A program made the position numbers and the translations under genes. Positions 1-8,670 of a DNA stretch of 64,000 nt are shown here, one piece after another. How positions within the stretch are numbered: the stretch's first letter is position 1; every line of letters starts with the position of its first letter. A model generated the notes under the pieces. The model was not told where the DNA came from, did no database searches, and saw only the letters and a program-made list of their open reading frames with translations. The DNA is from UBA11574 sp963752565 (GTDB lineage Bacteria; Desulfobacterota; Desulfobacteria; Desulfobacterales; UBA11574): the NCBI GenBank assembly GCA_963752565.1, contig CAVVZC010000003.1, positions 496,001-560,000 on the forward strand. Direction: 5' to 3'.

Positions 1-2
1 TC

Positions 3-377
3 GGGTGCACAATTGAGGAGACAGAAAAGATCAAACTCGGTGAGGAATCAGATCTTATATCCGCTATAGATTTGAAAGAAATTGTTGTATCCGTGGTAAC
101 TGATTGGTGCATTGAAATAAAGCGCGCCCTTGATTTCTTTTACTCTACATATCCTGAGGAACAAATTGGCAGGATTTTGCTCAGCGGTGGTGGCGCCAAT
201 ATTAAAAAATTTCGTGAACTTCTAGCTGCCGAAACATCAGCTGAAGTTGAAGTTATAAATCCATTTCAGAATTGTATTGTTGACAGCAACCGGTTTGATT
301 CTTCATATCTTGAACAGATCGCCCCACAAGCCGCGATCTGTATGGGACTTGCAACACGAAAAATTGGTGACAAATGA
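3..377 (+). CDS. pilM: Type IV pilus assembly protein PilM, C-terminal part (5' truncated by window edge)
   Basis: The reading frame is open from base 3, so the gene begins before the window. The visible 124 residues match the end of the actin-like PilM ATPase fold: a nucleotide-site loop LLSGGGANIK followed by an NPF segment and a final glycine-rich helix (AAICMGLATR). PilM is the cytoplasmic member of the PilMNOP alignment complex that links the pilus motor to the PilQ secretin and binds the N-terminal tail of PilN. Its stop overlaps the pilN start (ATGA), as is usual for the operon. Identification rests largely on this context plus the SGGG motif. Confidence 0.9.
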   Translation, partial: GCTIEETEKIKLGEESDLISAIDLKEIVVSVVTDWCIEIKRALDFFYSTYPEEQIGRILLSGGGANIKKFRELLAAETSAEVEVINPFQNCIVDSNRFDSSYLEQIAPQAAICMGLATRKIGDK

Positions 378-1021
378 TACGAATCAATCTGCTCCCTTAT
401 CGCGAATCAAGAAAAAAAGAGAGTATACTCAGGCAGCTAAACATATTTCTTGCGGTTTTCTTTATTGTTTTTGTGATCCTGCTTTACTATAATATATGGC
501 TGGGGAAAAAAATCGATGATATAAACATAAATATAAAAAACACTAAATTAATGCTGACCCAAACTGAAACACAAGCAAAAAAGGTGGATCAAATAAAAAA
601 CGAGCTCGAAAAATTAGGGCATAAAACAGATGTTATCAAGAGTATCGAAACGAACCGAAGGGCTCAGGTCATCCTTCTTGAAAACATGACAAAAATGGTG
701 GCTGAAAAAACATCCATTTCGACACCCGACACATCAGCAGACAACGACAACAAACCCATTAAAAGGTTATGGTTCAACAGTTTTGAGGCATCTGGCGGAA
801 AGGTAAATATCAAAGGGATCGCATTGGACAATAAAACCATTGCCGATTTTATGAGTCGACTGGAAGAATCAAAACATTATAAAAATGTAAATTTAAAGAC
901 GATAACACAACAAAAAGTAAACAAATTAAATCTTAAACGCTTTGAAATTGAATATGTAAAAGCTTCTTTGAAGAAACCAGAAAAGAAAAATGATGTCGGC
1001 TCAAAACCGGGCAAAAAATAA
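374..1021 (+). CDS. pilN: Type IV pilus inner-membrane protein PilN
   Basis: The protein is 215 residues and opens with the hallmark PilN tail INLLPYRE, the cytoplasmic segment that docks onto PilM. One membrane segment follows (about residues 22-42), then a coiled-coil region and a small periplasmic ferredoxin-like domain, the standard PilN layout. The C-terminus is lysine-rich. The start overlaps pilM by four bases and the stop shares a base with the pilO start, so translation is probably coupled. It works with PilO and PilP as the periplasm-spanning alignment complex. Confidence 0.95.
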   Translation: MIRINLLPYRESRKKESILRQLNIFLAVFFIVFVILLYYNIWLGKKIDDININIKNTKLMLTQTETQAKKVDQIKNELEKLGHKTDVIKSIETNRRAQVILLENMTKMVAEKTSISTPDTSADNDNKPIKRLWFNSFEASGGKVNIKGIALDNKTIADFMSRLEESKHYKNVNLKTITQQKVNKLNLKRFEIEYVKASLKKPEKKNDVGSKPGKK

Positions 1022-1662
1022 TGAATAAAATCGACACCTCTAAAATAACAAACTTGTTTTTCGAAACCATCGATAAGATCGGAAAGCTGTCCAAACTATA
1101 CAAAATCTTATTGTGTTTGGGTCTCTTTGTACTGCTTGTCGGACCTTTTGTCTATTTTTCTTTTCTTCCTAAAATTAGTAAAATCAGTGTGTTAAAAAAA
1201 GAGCACACAACGCTGGAAACCCGGCTTGTCAAGGCAAAAGCAAAGGCGAATCGACTGAAATATTTTCAGGCTAAGCTAAAAGATGCAGAAATGGAATTTA
1301 AAATTGTTATGAAAAAGCTTCCTGAAAAAAAAGAAATACCAGCTCTATTGTCAAGTGTATCCCGATCCGGTCGTGACGCCGGTCTGGAATTCTTACTGTT
1401 TCAACCGGAGCCTGAACAAAACAAAGATTTTTATGCTGAAATTCCCGTATCAATTAAGGTAACAGGGAATTATCATAATGTTGCTCTTTTTTTCGACAAG
1501 GTGGCAAGGTTATCCAGAATCGTAAATATAGACGACATTAAAATGGCCTCTACAAAAGGCAACACGGACCTAATAACTTCTTGTAAGGCTGTCACTTATC
1601 GGTTTGTTGAAACGAAGCCTGATAAAGCTTCATCATCAAAGAAAAAAAAATCGAAACCTTAA
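1021..1662 (+). CDS. pilO: Type IV pilus inner-membrane protein PilO
   Basis: The protein is 213 residues with one membrane segment at about residues 26-47, a coiled coil (residues about 55-110), and a periplasmic domain containing the PilO-like stretch GLEFLLFQPEPE and a tail that ends in lysines. PilO pairs with PilN in the inner membrane. Order and length fit the family, and its first base is the last base of the pilN stop codon. Confidence 0.93.
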   Translation: MNKIDTSKITNLFFETIDKIGKLSKLYKILLCLGLFVLLVGPFVYFSFLPKISKISVLKKEHTTLETRLVKAKAKANRLKYFQAKLKDAEMEFKIVMKKLPEKKEIPALLSSVSRSGRDAGLEFLLFQPEPEQNKDFYAEIPVSIKVTGNYHNVALFFDKVARLSRIVNIDDIKMASTKGNTDLITSCKAVTYRFVETKPDKASSSKKKKSKP

Positions 1663-1665
1663 ATC

Positions 1666-2295
1666 ATGGATAAACATTCTGTTTTTATACGCTATATCGT
1701 TTGTATTATCTGTTTTTTCCTTCTGTTGTGGGGATGTGAAAAACCATCTGAGCCCCCTTTAAAATCAAGGCAAATTACGAAAAAAATCGTTGTTGAAAAA
1801 AAGGAAATTCAAAAAGCGACGGCCAAACCGAAAGAGATAGAGCCTGCTGATATTTCAAACTCGAAACAAAAATTAGTTGCTGAAAAATCCCCGATAGCCC
1901 AAAAAACAAAAACACCAGAAAGCACCGATTTATATAACCCTGAAGGGAAGCTGGATCCATTTGAACCACTTTTTAAAAAAGAACGTGTTTCACTGGCTGT
2001 TGGGAAGAAAAAAATTAAACGGCGTAAACCCCTCACACCTCTAGAAAGGGTAAACCTAAGCCAGCTAACCCTTGTGGGAATAATACGTTCTCCGAGTGGT
2101 AACAGAGCTTTGGTTCAGGAAAGCACAGGGAAAGGATATGTCGTAAAAAAAGGGACTTATATCGGAACAAATTCGGGTAAAATTGTACAGATATTAAAGG
2201 ACAGGATCATTATCGAAGAAGAGAGTGAAAATATTTACGGCAAAGTTTCTATCATAAAAAAACCACTTAAACTTCAGAAACCTCCTGGAGAATAG
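1666..2295 (+). CDS. pilP: Type IV pilus assembly lipoprotein PilP
   Basis: The 209-residue protein has a lipoprotein signal (hydrophobic residues 8-23, lipobox ending WGC with Cys24). A long charged, lysine- and proline-rich linker follows to about residue 85. The C-terminal PilP domain contains the typical run LSQLTLVGII followed by a small beta-sandwich (YVVKKGTYIG, GKIVQI). PilP connects the PilN/O pair to the periplasmic domains of the PilQ secretin. It lies four bases after pilO and one base before pilQ. Confidence 0.93.
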   Translation: MDKHSVFIRYIVCIICFFLLLWGCEKPSEPPLKSRQITKKIVVEKKEIQKATAKPKEIEPADISNSKQKLVAEKSPIAQKTKTPESTDLYNPEGKLDPFEPLFKKERVSLAVGKKKIKRRKPLTPLERVNLSQLTLVGIIRSPSGNRALVQESTGKGYVVKKGTYIGTNSGKIVQILKDRIIIEEESENIYGKVSIIKKPLKLQKPPGE

Positions 2296-2296
2296 C

Positions 2297-2857
2297 ATGA
2301 ATTCTGAGATAAAAAAACGGTTAAAATTGAGAATACTATCCTCTTTTTTGGTAATTTTGTTGCCCATGTTTATCGGATGTGCTTCAAATACCAAGGCAGT
2401 TAAGGAAACCAAAAAACTTACTGCTGAATCTTCTATCCCTAAGCTTATCACCCAAATAAGTGCGGTGGAAGATTCCGAAACAAGCGACGTACGTGTTAGC
2501 GGAAATCAACTGCTGACCTATACATCCGTTAAACAATCTTCCCCTCTTGGCGTTCTGCTTTATTTTCCTGACACAGACTTTGACAATATCGATACGAACT
2601 ACCATCCAGAAAATGATCTTGTTGCCTCAATCAAAACTTCTGAATTAACCGCCAAAAGTCAAACAACCCGTATCGATATTCTATTAAAAGAGGATGTTTC
2701 TTATGAAGTCATTCGTGAAGACAATGACCTAATCATATCATTCAAAAAACCAGCTACTGCTGCACAGACCTTGGGAAAAACAGATAAATCGAGTGTTGAA
2801 TTAAAAGATAGTGCCAAAAACCCCGACCTTGGTTGCCCAAAAGATATCACCCGTTAA
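2297..2857 (+). CDS. pilQ: PilQ secretin, N-terminal fragment (lipoprotein signal plus first AMIN-like domain)
   Basis: This frame encodes 186 residues: a lipoprotein signal with lipobox FIGC (Cys28) and a beta-rich segment resembling the peptidoglycan-binding AMIN domain of PilQ. It ends at a stop at 2855-2857. The following frame, which overlaps it from 2811, carries the second AMIN domain and the secretin and has no signal peptide. One PilQ polypeptide is therefore split between two frames. Changing frame by +1 near the A5C4 tract at 2816-2824 joins them cleanly. It is either a sequence error, a true mutation or a frameshift event. Confidence 0.85.
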   Translation: MNSEIKKRLKLRILSSFLVILLPMFIGCASNTKAVKETKKLTAESSIPKLITQISAVEDSETSDVRVSGNQLLTYTSVKQSSPLGVLLYFPDTDFDNIDTNYHPENDLVASIKTSELTAKSQTTRIDILLKEDVSYEVIREDNDLIISFKKPATAAQTLGKTDKSSVELKDSAKNPDLGCPKDITR

Positions 2858-4589
2858 AACCCCAACCCCTCAAGCCTCCCAATTACAATCCGATGAAAAA
2901 AAGCCTGCCTGGGTGAATCGAATAGATTTTTCAAGTGAAAAGGAAGGTAAATCGATTATTATTATTGGAACCACAATTCCAGCCCAATATGACTTAAAAA
3001 AGATCAATGAAAAAAAGCTGTTGCTTCATCTTTATCACTCCATGTTACCGGATTATCGCAAGCGACCCTTAATTACCACACGATTTGAAAGCGCTGTAGA
3101 CCGCATCATACCGTTTCAGACATCTGCCATGAAAAACAAATCCGGATTTATTATCGAACTGCGAGAATCCGTGCCCTATTTTATCGAGCAGACTGACAAT
3201 CTTCTTTTCTTACATTTTGAAGCCTCTTCAATCTCCCCCAAACCTCTTGATAAAGCCAAACTTCCGCCCTGGGAGAAAGTGATAACTCAGACGGTTTCGC
3301 AAACAGACCTTACAGAGACGGAAACACCTGCAAAGAAACAATTTAAAGCTAAAATGGGGAAATATACCGGCGAAAAAATAGCGCTCAACTTTTTTGAAAC
3401 AGATATAAAAAACGTGTTCCGCATTTTAATGGACGTCAGCGGAAATAATTTCGCCATTGACAAAGATGTTTCCGGACAGGTTACGTTATCGTTTGACAAG
3501 CCTGTGCCTTGGGATCAAGTCCTTGATTTGGTTCTGAGAATGAATCGTCTCGGGAAGGTTTTCGAAGGAGATATTATACGCATCGCCACCCTTAAAACTT
3601 TAAGAGAGGAGGAAGAGGAACGGCAGGAATTGTTCGCCGCGACGCAAAAGCTCAAGGAACAGAAAAAAGCGCTTTCACCATTGGTAACGGAATACATCTC
3701 CGTCAGCTATGCAAATGCAAAAGATGATGTGTTGCCTCATATCGTACCGACCCAAGGACGCGGCAGCATCACCGTCGACGGAAGAAACAATCAAATTATC
3801 ATCACAGACATTGCTGAAAAAGTAAAAAAAGCTAAAGAAACAATAAGAAAAATCGACAAGGTCACACCGCAGGTGATGATTGAAGCCAGGATTGTCGAAG
3901 CCTCTGACTCATTTAACAGAGAAATCGGAACTTCATGGTCGATCTCCGGCACCAGAACAGATGGCAGCTTAGGGGGAACGCTGGGTTACGACATGAGTGC
4001 AACAAATCCGCCAACAACCAGTCTTGGTGCAATCGGAATTCAATTTTCAAGACTGATCGGCAATACATTCCGCGTGGTGGATGCAAGGCTGGCAGCATCG
4101 GAATCGGAAGGCAGCGTTAAGATCATATCCGCTCCAAAAATATTAACCCTTGACAATAAACCCGCAAAGATCAAACAGGGACTGGCCTATCCGTATAACA
4201 AGCTGGACGCGGATGGCAACACCACAACTGAGTTTAAAGACATCGCCCTTGAACTGGAAGTTACCCCGCATATTACGCCAGATGAACGCGTCACCATGAA
4301 AATTGTCATAAAAAATAATGAAATCGGAGAGGTTATCAATAACCAGATCTCTTTTACCACCAAGGAGGCTTATACCGAACTCCTGGTGGACGACGGGGAT
4401 ACCATCGTTATCGGCGGGATCAGAAAAACAAATAAAAGATTCGGCGAAGAAGGCCTTCCGTATTTAAGAAAGATACCCGTTCTTGGCTGGATGTTTAAAA
4501 CAGAAACAAAAGATGACAATTATGCTGAACTGCTGATATTTATCACACCCAGAGTCGTTCAGCTGGAACAAATCAATGCCTCGGATTGA
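2811..4589 (+). CDS. pilQ: PilQ secretin, main part (AMIN domain, N0/N1 domains, secretin channel)
   Basis: This 592-residue frame holds the functional secretin: an AMIN-like domain (about residues 30-130), an STN/N0 domain (about 185-265, with GEKIALNFFETDIKNVFR), an N1 domain and the C-terminal secretin beta-barrel ending in the motif DTIVIGGI...GLPYLRKIPVLGWMF. PilQ forms the outer-membrane pore for the pilus. The apparent GTG start at 2811 would give a protein with no export signal, so it is more likely the continuation of the frame starting at 2297. The downstream neighbour is convergent. Confidence 0.93.
   Translation: MPKTPTLVAQKISPVKTPTPQASQLQSDEKKPAWVNRIDFSSEKEGKSIIIIGTTIPAQYDLKKINEKKLLLHLYHSMLPDYRKRPLITTRFESAVDRIIPFQTSAMKNKSGFIIELRESVPYFIEQTDNLLFLHFEASSISPKPLDKAKLPPWEKVITQTVSQTDLTETETPAKKQFKAKMGKYTGEKIALNFFETDIKNVFRILMDVSGNNFAIDKDVSGQVTLSFDKPVPWDQVLDLVLRMNRLGKVFEGDIIRIATLKTLREEEEERQELFAATQKLKEQKKALSPLVTEYISVSYANAKDDVLPHIVPTQGRGSITVDGRNNQIIITDIAEKVKKAKETIRKIDKVTPQVMIEARIVEASDSFNREIGTSWSISGTRTDGSLGGTLGYDMSATNPPTTSLGAIGIQFSRLIGNTFRVVDARLAASESEGSVKIISAPKILTLDNKPAKIKQGLAYPYNKLDADGNTTTEFKDIALELEVTPHITPDERVTMKIVIKNNEIGEVINNQISFTTKEAYTELLVDDGDTIVIGGIRKTNKRFGEEGLPYLRKIPVLGWMFKTETKDDNYAELLIFITPRVVQLEQINASD
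2815..2825 (+). other. Apparent +1 frameshift point inside pilQ
   Basis: The A5 (2816-2820) and C4 (2821-2824) runs lie where the two pilQ frames overlap. In the upstream frame the codons read AAA AAC CCC GAC. Removing one base from either run fuses the frames. A proline CCC codon followed by G is also a known type of +1 slippage site. Sequence alone cannot choose between error, mutation and recoding. Confidence 0.6.
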
Positions 4590-4611
4590 TGCGCTGTCAT
4601 TTTTCGTTGTT

Positions 4612-5376
4612 TTAATATCTCTTTATCCTCCGGGCCGCCTTTTCCGCTTCCTTGGCCATAGCACTGCCGGGAGCAAGTTCGATGACTTTGTGATATGCAT
4701 CAAGGGCTTTTTCATAATCGTGTGATAACACATAAATCTTGGCGAGGTCGTCATACAATGGAGCAAATTTCGGATAATTTTTAACAGCTATTTCAAGAAT
4801 CTCTAAAGCCTCATCAATCCTTCCCATGGCAATATACGTAAGACCGAGACCCCGCAGCGCATTAATAAATTTCGGTTCTAAATCAAGGGCCTTAAGATAG
4901 TATGTTTCAGCAATCGTATATTTTTTTTTGTTATAGTAAGCCCACCCCAAATTTGCCAGGGCTATATGGGGTGTCGCATAGAGCATGTTTTCTGAAACCT
5001 CTTTGAAATATTTAATGGCTGTATCCCATTCCTTTTTATCGAGATAAACCGTTCCTAAATTATTTTTTGCAGGCGCGTAATCCGGTTTGATTTCTAAGGC
5101 CTTTCTAAAATGTCTTTCCGCAAGATCCAGCCTTTTTTTGGCTCTATAGGTAAGACCAAGATCGTTTTGAAGAAAAGGATCGTCTGGATAAAGGGCTTCA
5201 GCTTTCAATAATTCCCTTAATGCCGAAGTATAATCCCCCTGTATATAGTATGCTTCTCCAAGGTTTCTTAATGCCTCTCCCTGCTGTTTTTGCACTTCCA
5301 TATTAGGTGTCGCGCACGAAACAACCCAAAACACCATCATCACTAAGACTGTCCAATCCAACCAATGTCTACTCAT
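4612..5376 (-). CDS. TPR-repeat lipoprotein, PilF/PilW-like
   Basis: The protein has 254 residues. A lipoprotein signal ends at WVVSC (Cys21), followed by about six consecutive TPR units between residues 33 and 245 (patterns such as LGxxYxxxGxxxxAxxxxxKAxxxxP). It resembles PilF/PilW, the outer-membrane lipoprotein that helps PilQ assemble, and it sits tail-to-tail against pilQ. However, it is co-transcribed with serS-thrC-LysM genes, and TPR lipoproteins are common, so the pilus role is inferred. Its start overlaps the LysM gene by eight bases. Confidence 0.8.
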   Translation of the reverse strand: MSRHWLDWTVLVMMVFWVVSCATPNMEVQKQQGEALRNLGEAYYIQGDYTSALRELLKAEALYPDDPFLQNDLGLTYRAKKRLDLAERHFRKALEIKPDYAPAKNNLGTVYLDKKEWDTAIKYFKEVSENMLYATPHIALANLGWAYYNKKKYTIAETYYLKALDLEPKFINALRGLGLTYIAMGRIDEALEILEIAVKNYPKFAPLYDDLAKIYVLSHDYEKALDAYHKVIELAPGSAMAKEAEKAARRIKRY

Positions 5377-7162
5377 TTTTTTTGCCCTGAAGGTTAATCC
5401 GAATGATTCTTATATCCTTATCTGTTAAAAAGTGAAAAACCCCATGATGCAGCGGAGCAAGTGATAGAAGGACCCCAGACATACCTGAATGGTCCATTAA
5501 AAATCCCGGAATGGTCAGCCGGGTGTTATGATCGGCCGTTCTTTTAGCGGCCAGAAATGTCGGATTTTTTATAAATGAAGCATTCATCGCTCCGAGAAGT
5601 TTCTGTATGATATCATCCCGGCTATCATTGTCTTTTACCTGTATGATAGAATAACCGCTTTTTTCGATGGCATGAATAGCATCGCCATAAAAATTTCCAA
5701 AGTCGATATAAAATATGTTGTCGTTACTATTGGTGGCAAGGTTTGAAGTAGCGTTAATCTGAATGCCTGCATACTGAAATGAAATATTTTTATTGGGAGA
5801 ATATTGATATCCCATGGCAATTAGCAAATCCTTTACAAAAGTCTCATGATCAGAAGCGTCGATGATGCCCGGGTTCTTGTCTTCGATATTGAAGCGGGAC
5901 ACATTCGATTTCGGCTCCTTAATACTTTTGCCGATGAGGATCTCTTTGATGATAATATTATTTTGGTCCAGATAGCGAACGATTGACAGCGGTGTTCGCT
6001 CTTTTAAATCATCGATAACCGTTATACAAAGGTGACGTATGGCTTCGCCCTTCTTGCTGGGTTTTTCGATGATCCATTTTCCTTGAACTTCAACTTCTAC
6101 ACCATGATCTGAGAATGACAAACGGTGTTTTATAACACCCCCTTCAAGGCTTCCAAAAACTGTATTAAAAACCTTTTCCACTGAATCGTCTGGAGCGACG
6201 TTTACAATAAGCACATCTTTCCAAAAAGATTTAAGCATCTTAATATCAGAGTCCAGCTTTTCATCACCTGCGATAAAAAAGACTCGTTTTCCATCTTCAA
6301 GCTTTATAAAAGGGGTCTGTAAAAGATCGACCTTATAATCTTCCTGTCCAGGCCTGGGAAGGTAGTAGTTACCTTTATTAAAAAGTTTGGCATCTAATAC
6401 CGAAGCAATTTTCGACAGCGGAGAATCTGACGGCTCCTGCCGGTTGGTTACACCGGAAGACAACGATATTTTCTCATCAAATGGCACAGAGATGTCAAAA
6501 CGGTCCCTTTCAGGGGTCTTATGAATGGCCTCGCTGTCGAGAGGGGTCTGGGACTGTGACTGGTTTTGAATTTTCGGATCAGGTAAACGGATCATCTGCC
6601 CTGCATAAATGAGATTCAGGTTTTTTATCTGGGGATTCATCAACCGGAGCAACTTTACGCCTTTCTGATATGATTGAGTGCCGTAATTTCCGTATCTTTT
6701 AGAAATAAGAACGGATACGGTATCTCCATATTTGATGCGATAGTCTGTTGAATATTTTGTTGCATCGTCCGTCAAGGTAACATTGGTCAAATATGGAATG
6801 GTAACGACGCCTGAAGATTGTTCGGGCAACGCATTTTGGTCGATTTTCTTTAGTGGAATAACGATATGTTGACCGGGACGAATCCTGTCTATGTCATGGA
6901 TGTTCGGATTTAATCGTTTGAATATCCGTAAAAATTCCGGGAAATCCCTGTTTGAAATTTCTCCTTTTTGCCTAAAGAGTTTAAATACCCAATCATCTTT
7001 TTTAACAACATATGGATCACATAATATGTTCCAGCCCCTATCGTAGCGAATGACGTAGCTTTTGTAAAAAAAAGCAGCATAAGCAAAAGGAAAGGTAATC
7101 ATACACACGATAGTGATGATCACAAAATAAATGAATACCGAACGTGTTCCTTTGATTTTCAT
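5369..7162 (-). CDS. LysM-domain cell-envelope protein of unknown role
   Basis: This is a 597-residue protein with an N-terminal membrane anchor or uncleaved signal (about residues 10-31). Two LysM-like modules follow, one around residues 35-105 ending GQHIVIP and one around residues 140-195 ending GQMIRLP, which would bind peptidoglycan. The remaining 400 residues show no motif I recognise. They are a mixed alpha/beta region with possible repeats of about 100 residues (two segments both mention 'YxxxxNNIIIKEILIG'-like strands). It overlaps thrC by four bases and the TPR lipoprotein by eight, so all are one operon. Confidence 0.75.
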   Translation of the reverse strand: MKIKGTRSVFIYFVIITIVCMITFPFAYAAFFYKSYVIRYDRGWNILCDPYVVKKDDWVFKLFRQKGEISNRDFPEFLRIFKRLNPNIHDIDRIRPGQHIVIPLKKIDQNALPEQSSGVVTIPYLTNVTLTDDATKYSTDYRIKYGDTVSVLISKRYGNYGTQSYQKGVKLLRLMNPQIKNLNLIYAGQMIRLPDPKIQNQSQSQTPLDSEAIHKTPERDRFDISVPFDEKISLSSGVTNRQEPSDSPLSKIASVLDAKLFNKGNYYLPRPGQEDYKVDLLQTPFIKLEDGKRVFFIAGDEKLDSDIKMLKSFWKDVLIVNVAPDDSVEKVFNTVFGSLEGGVIKHRLSFSDHGVEVEVQGKWIIEKPSKKGEAIRHLCITVIDDLKERTPLSIVRYLDQNNIIIKEILIGKSIKEPKSNVSRFNIEDKNPGIIDASDHETFVKDLLIAMGYQYSPNKNISFQYAGIQINATSNLATNSNDNIFYIDFGNFYGDAIHAIEKSGYSIIQVKDNDSRDDIIQKLLGAMNASFIKNPTFLAAKRTADHNTRLTIPGFLMDHSGMSGVLLSLAPLHHGVFHFLTDKDIRIIRINLQGKKNE

Positions 7163-8670
7163 TCTTTAGGAACCTTTTTGAGACTCAAACGTTTTGCAAT
7201 CTCTTTTGATGTTTGTTCCACAAACTGATCGAAATCATCGCCTTGTAATGGTTTACCTGGGGCAGGGACTTTTGCCAGACTCTCTGGATGGATATAAACA
7301 GGTGCATTGACAAGCGCCGGATTTGAAGATATTTTGAATTCTTCTGGAAAGCTTTTTTCAAAATACTTTTCCTGAAAACCCGAAAACTTAATTGCATGGG
7401 CTGTTGAATCGACGATAGCAATATCGTTTTCCCCGACGATTCGCTGTCTTCGGGCCTCAACCAATCCGGCAAGAGATTCGCCGCCGTGTGTACATGCAAT
7501 ATGTCCGTTTCTATTGGCCAAAAGCTGCCAGTCCATGATAGACTGTTCGGTGACCTCTACAAAAAAAACATTCTGTTTCCCCGACATGCTGTTATAAACA
7601 TTAACCAGATGGATCACCCTTGGCATTGAAACAGGGTTGCCGATCATTGCCGCTTGAGCAACGCTGGGTTTGACGATGACCGGCTCAAATCTCCGTTTTG
7701 CTGCATCCGGTTCGAGATAATATCGGTATACCGGGTTGGCATGTTCAGATTGAACGCCCAAGATTTTCGGTAAAGAAGCGATGATTCCAGTCTCATAAAA
7801 CTTCAAGAACCCGTTCATTACAGCGGTAATATTGCCGGCGTTACCAATAGGTACAACGATCACTCGACGTTCCATGTCGTATTCAAACGCCTGTGCAATT
7901 TCATATGAATAAGACTCCTGTCCAAGTATCCGCCATGCATTTTTAGAATTGAGTAAAGCGACATTATAGTTTTCAGAGAGCGCTTCAACGACCTTCATAC
8001 AATCGTCAAAAACACCTGGAATCTCAAACACAGCAGCACCGCTTCCCAGGGGCTGAGCCAGCTGCTGAGGTGTTACTTTCTTGTGGGGAAGAAGCACTGC
8101 CGATTTAACATCCGGTTGAATAAAGGATGCATATAAAGCAGCGGAGGCAGAAGTGTCACCAGTAGAAGCACATATGGCCAGAACATCTGAAACATAACCT
8201 TTTCGAACCAAACAGTTGATATAGCTCAAAGCACTGGCCATACCCCGATCCTTAAATGAAGCACTGGGGTTCTGGCCATCATTTTTAAAGTAGAATCTAA
8301 CGCCGGCTTCCTTTTGTAAAAAGTTGTTGGCTTCAACAACAGGGGTATGGCCTTCTCCCAGACAAATAACCGTATCCAGTGGAATCATTGGCCCGATAAA
8401 TTCATGATAAAGATATATCCCTTTGAGTGCAGGGATTGTGAGCATTTTACGATAATCAAATATCTTTCGCCATATGCTTCCCGGAATTTTTTTTAAACTT
8501 TCAAATTTCAGATCATAAATCAGGAGTACTTGCTTGCAGTCCGGACAGGTATAAAGTAACTTTTCAATACCATACTGTTTGCCGCATCCTAAACATCGAT
8601 AAATCAATTCGCCATCATGGTTCGGAAGTATGAAAGGCTTTATTTCTTGTGGAAAGTCTTCGGGTTTCAC
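7159..8670 (-). CDS. thrC: Threonine synthase
   Basis: The 503-residue protein has the PLP-binding lysine in the motif NPSASFKDRG and the glycine-rich phosphate loop (VPIGNAGN), both typical of threonine synthases, which convert O-phosphohomoserine to threonine. An N-terminal zinc-ribbon-like segment (CLGCGKQ...CPDC, about residues 31-55) precedes the catalytic fold. It overlaps serS and the LysM gene by four bases each. A related cysteate or cystathionine-type PLP enzyme is possible, but length and motif fit ThrC best. Confidence 0.9.
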   Translation of the reverse strand: MKPEDFPQEIKPFILPNHDGELIYRCLGCGKQYGIEKLLYTCPDCKQVLLIYDLKFESLKKIPGSIWRKIFDYRKMLTIPALKGIYLYHEFIGPMIPLDTVICLGEGHTPVVEANNFLQKEAGVRFYFKNDGQNPSASFKDRGMASALSYINCLVRKGYVSDVLAICASTGDTSASAALYASFIQPDVKSAVLLPHKKVTPQQLAQPLGSGAAVFEIPGVFDDCMKVVEALSENYNVALLNSKNAWRILGQESYSYEIAQAFEYDMERRVIVVPIGNAGNITAVMNGFLKFYETGIIASLPKILGVQSEHANPVYRYYLEPDAAKRRFEPVIVKPSVAQAAMIGNPVSMPRVIHLVNVYNSMSGKQNVFFVEVTEQSIMDWQLLANRNGHIACTHGGESLAGLVEARRQRIVGENDIAIVDSTAHAIKFSGFQEKYFEKSFPEEFKISSNPALVNAPVYIHPESLAKVPAPGKPLQGDDFDQFVEQTSKEIAKRLSLKKVPKE

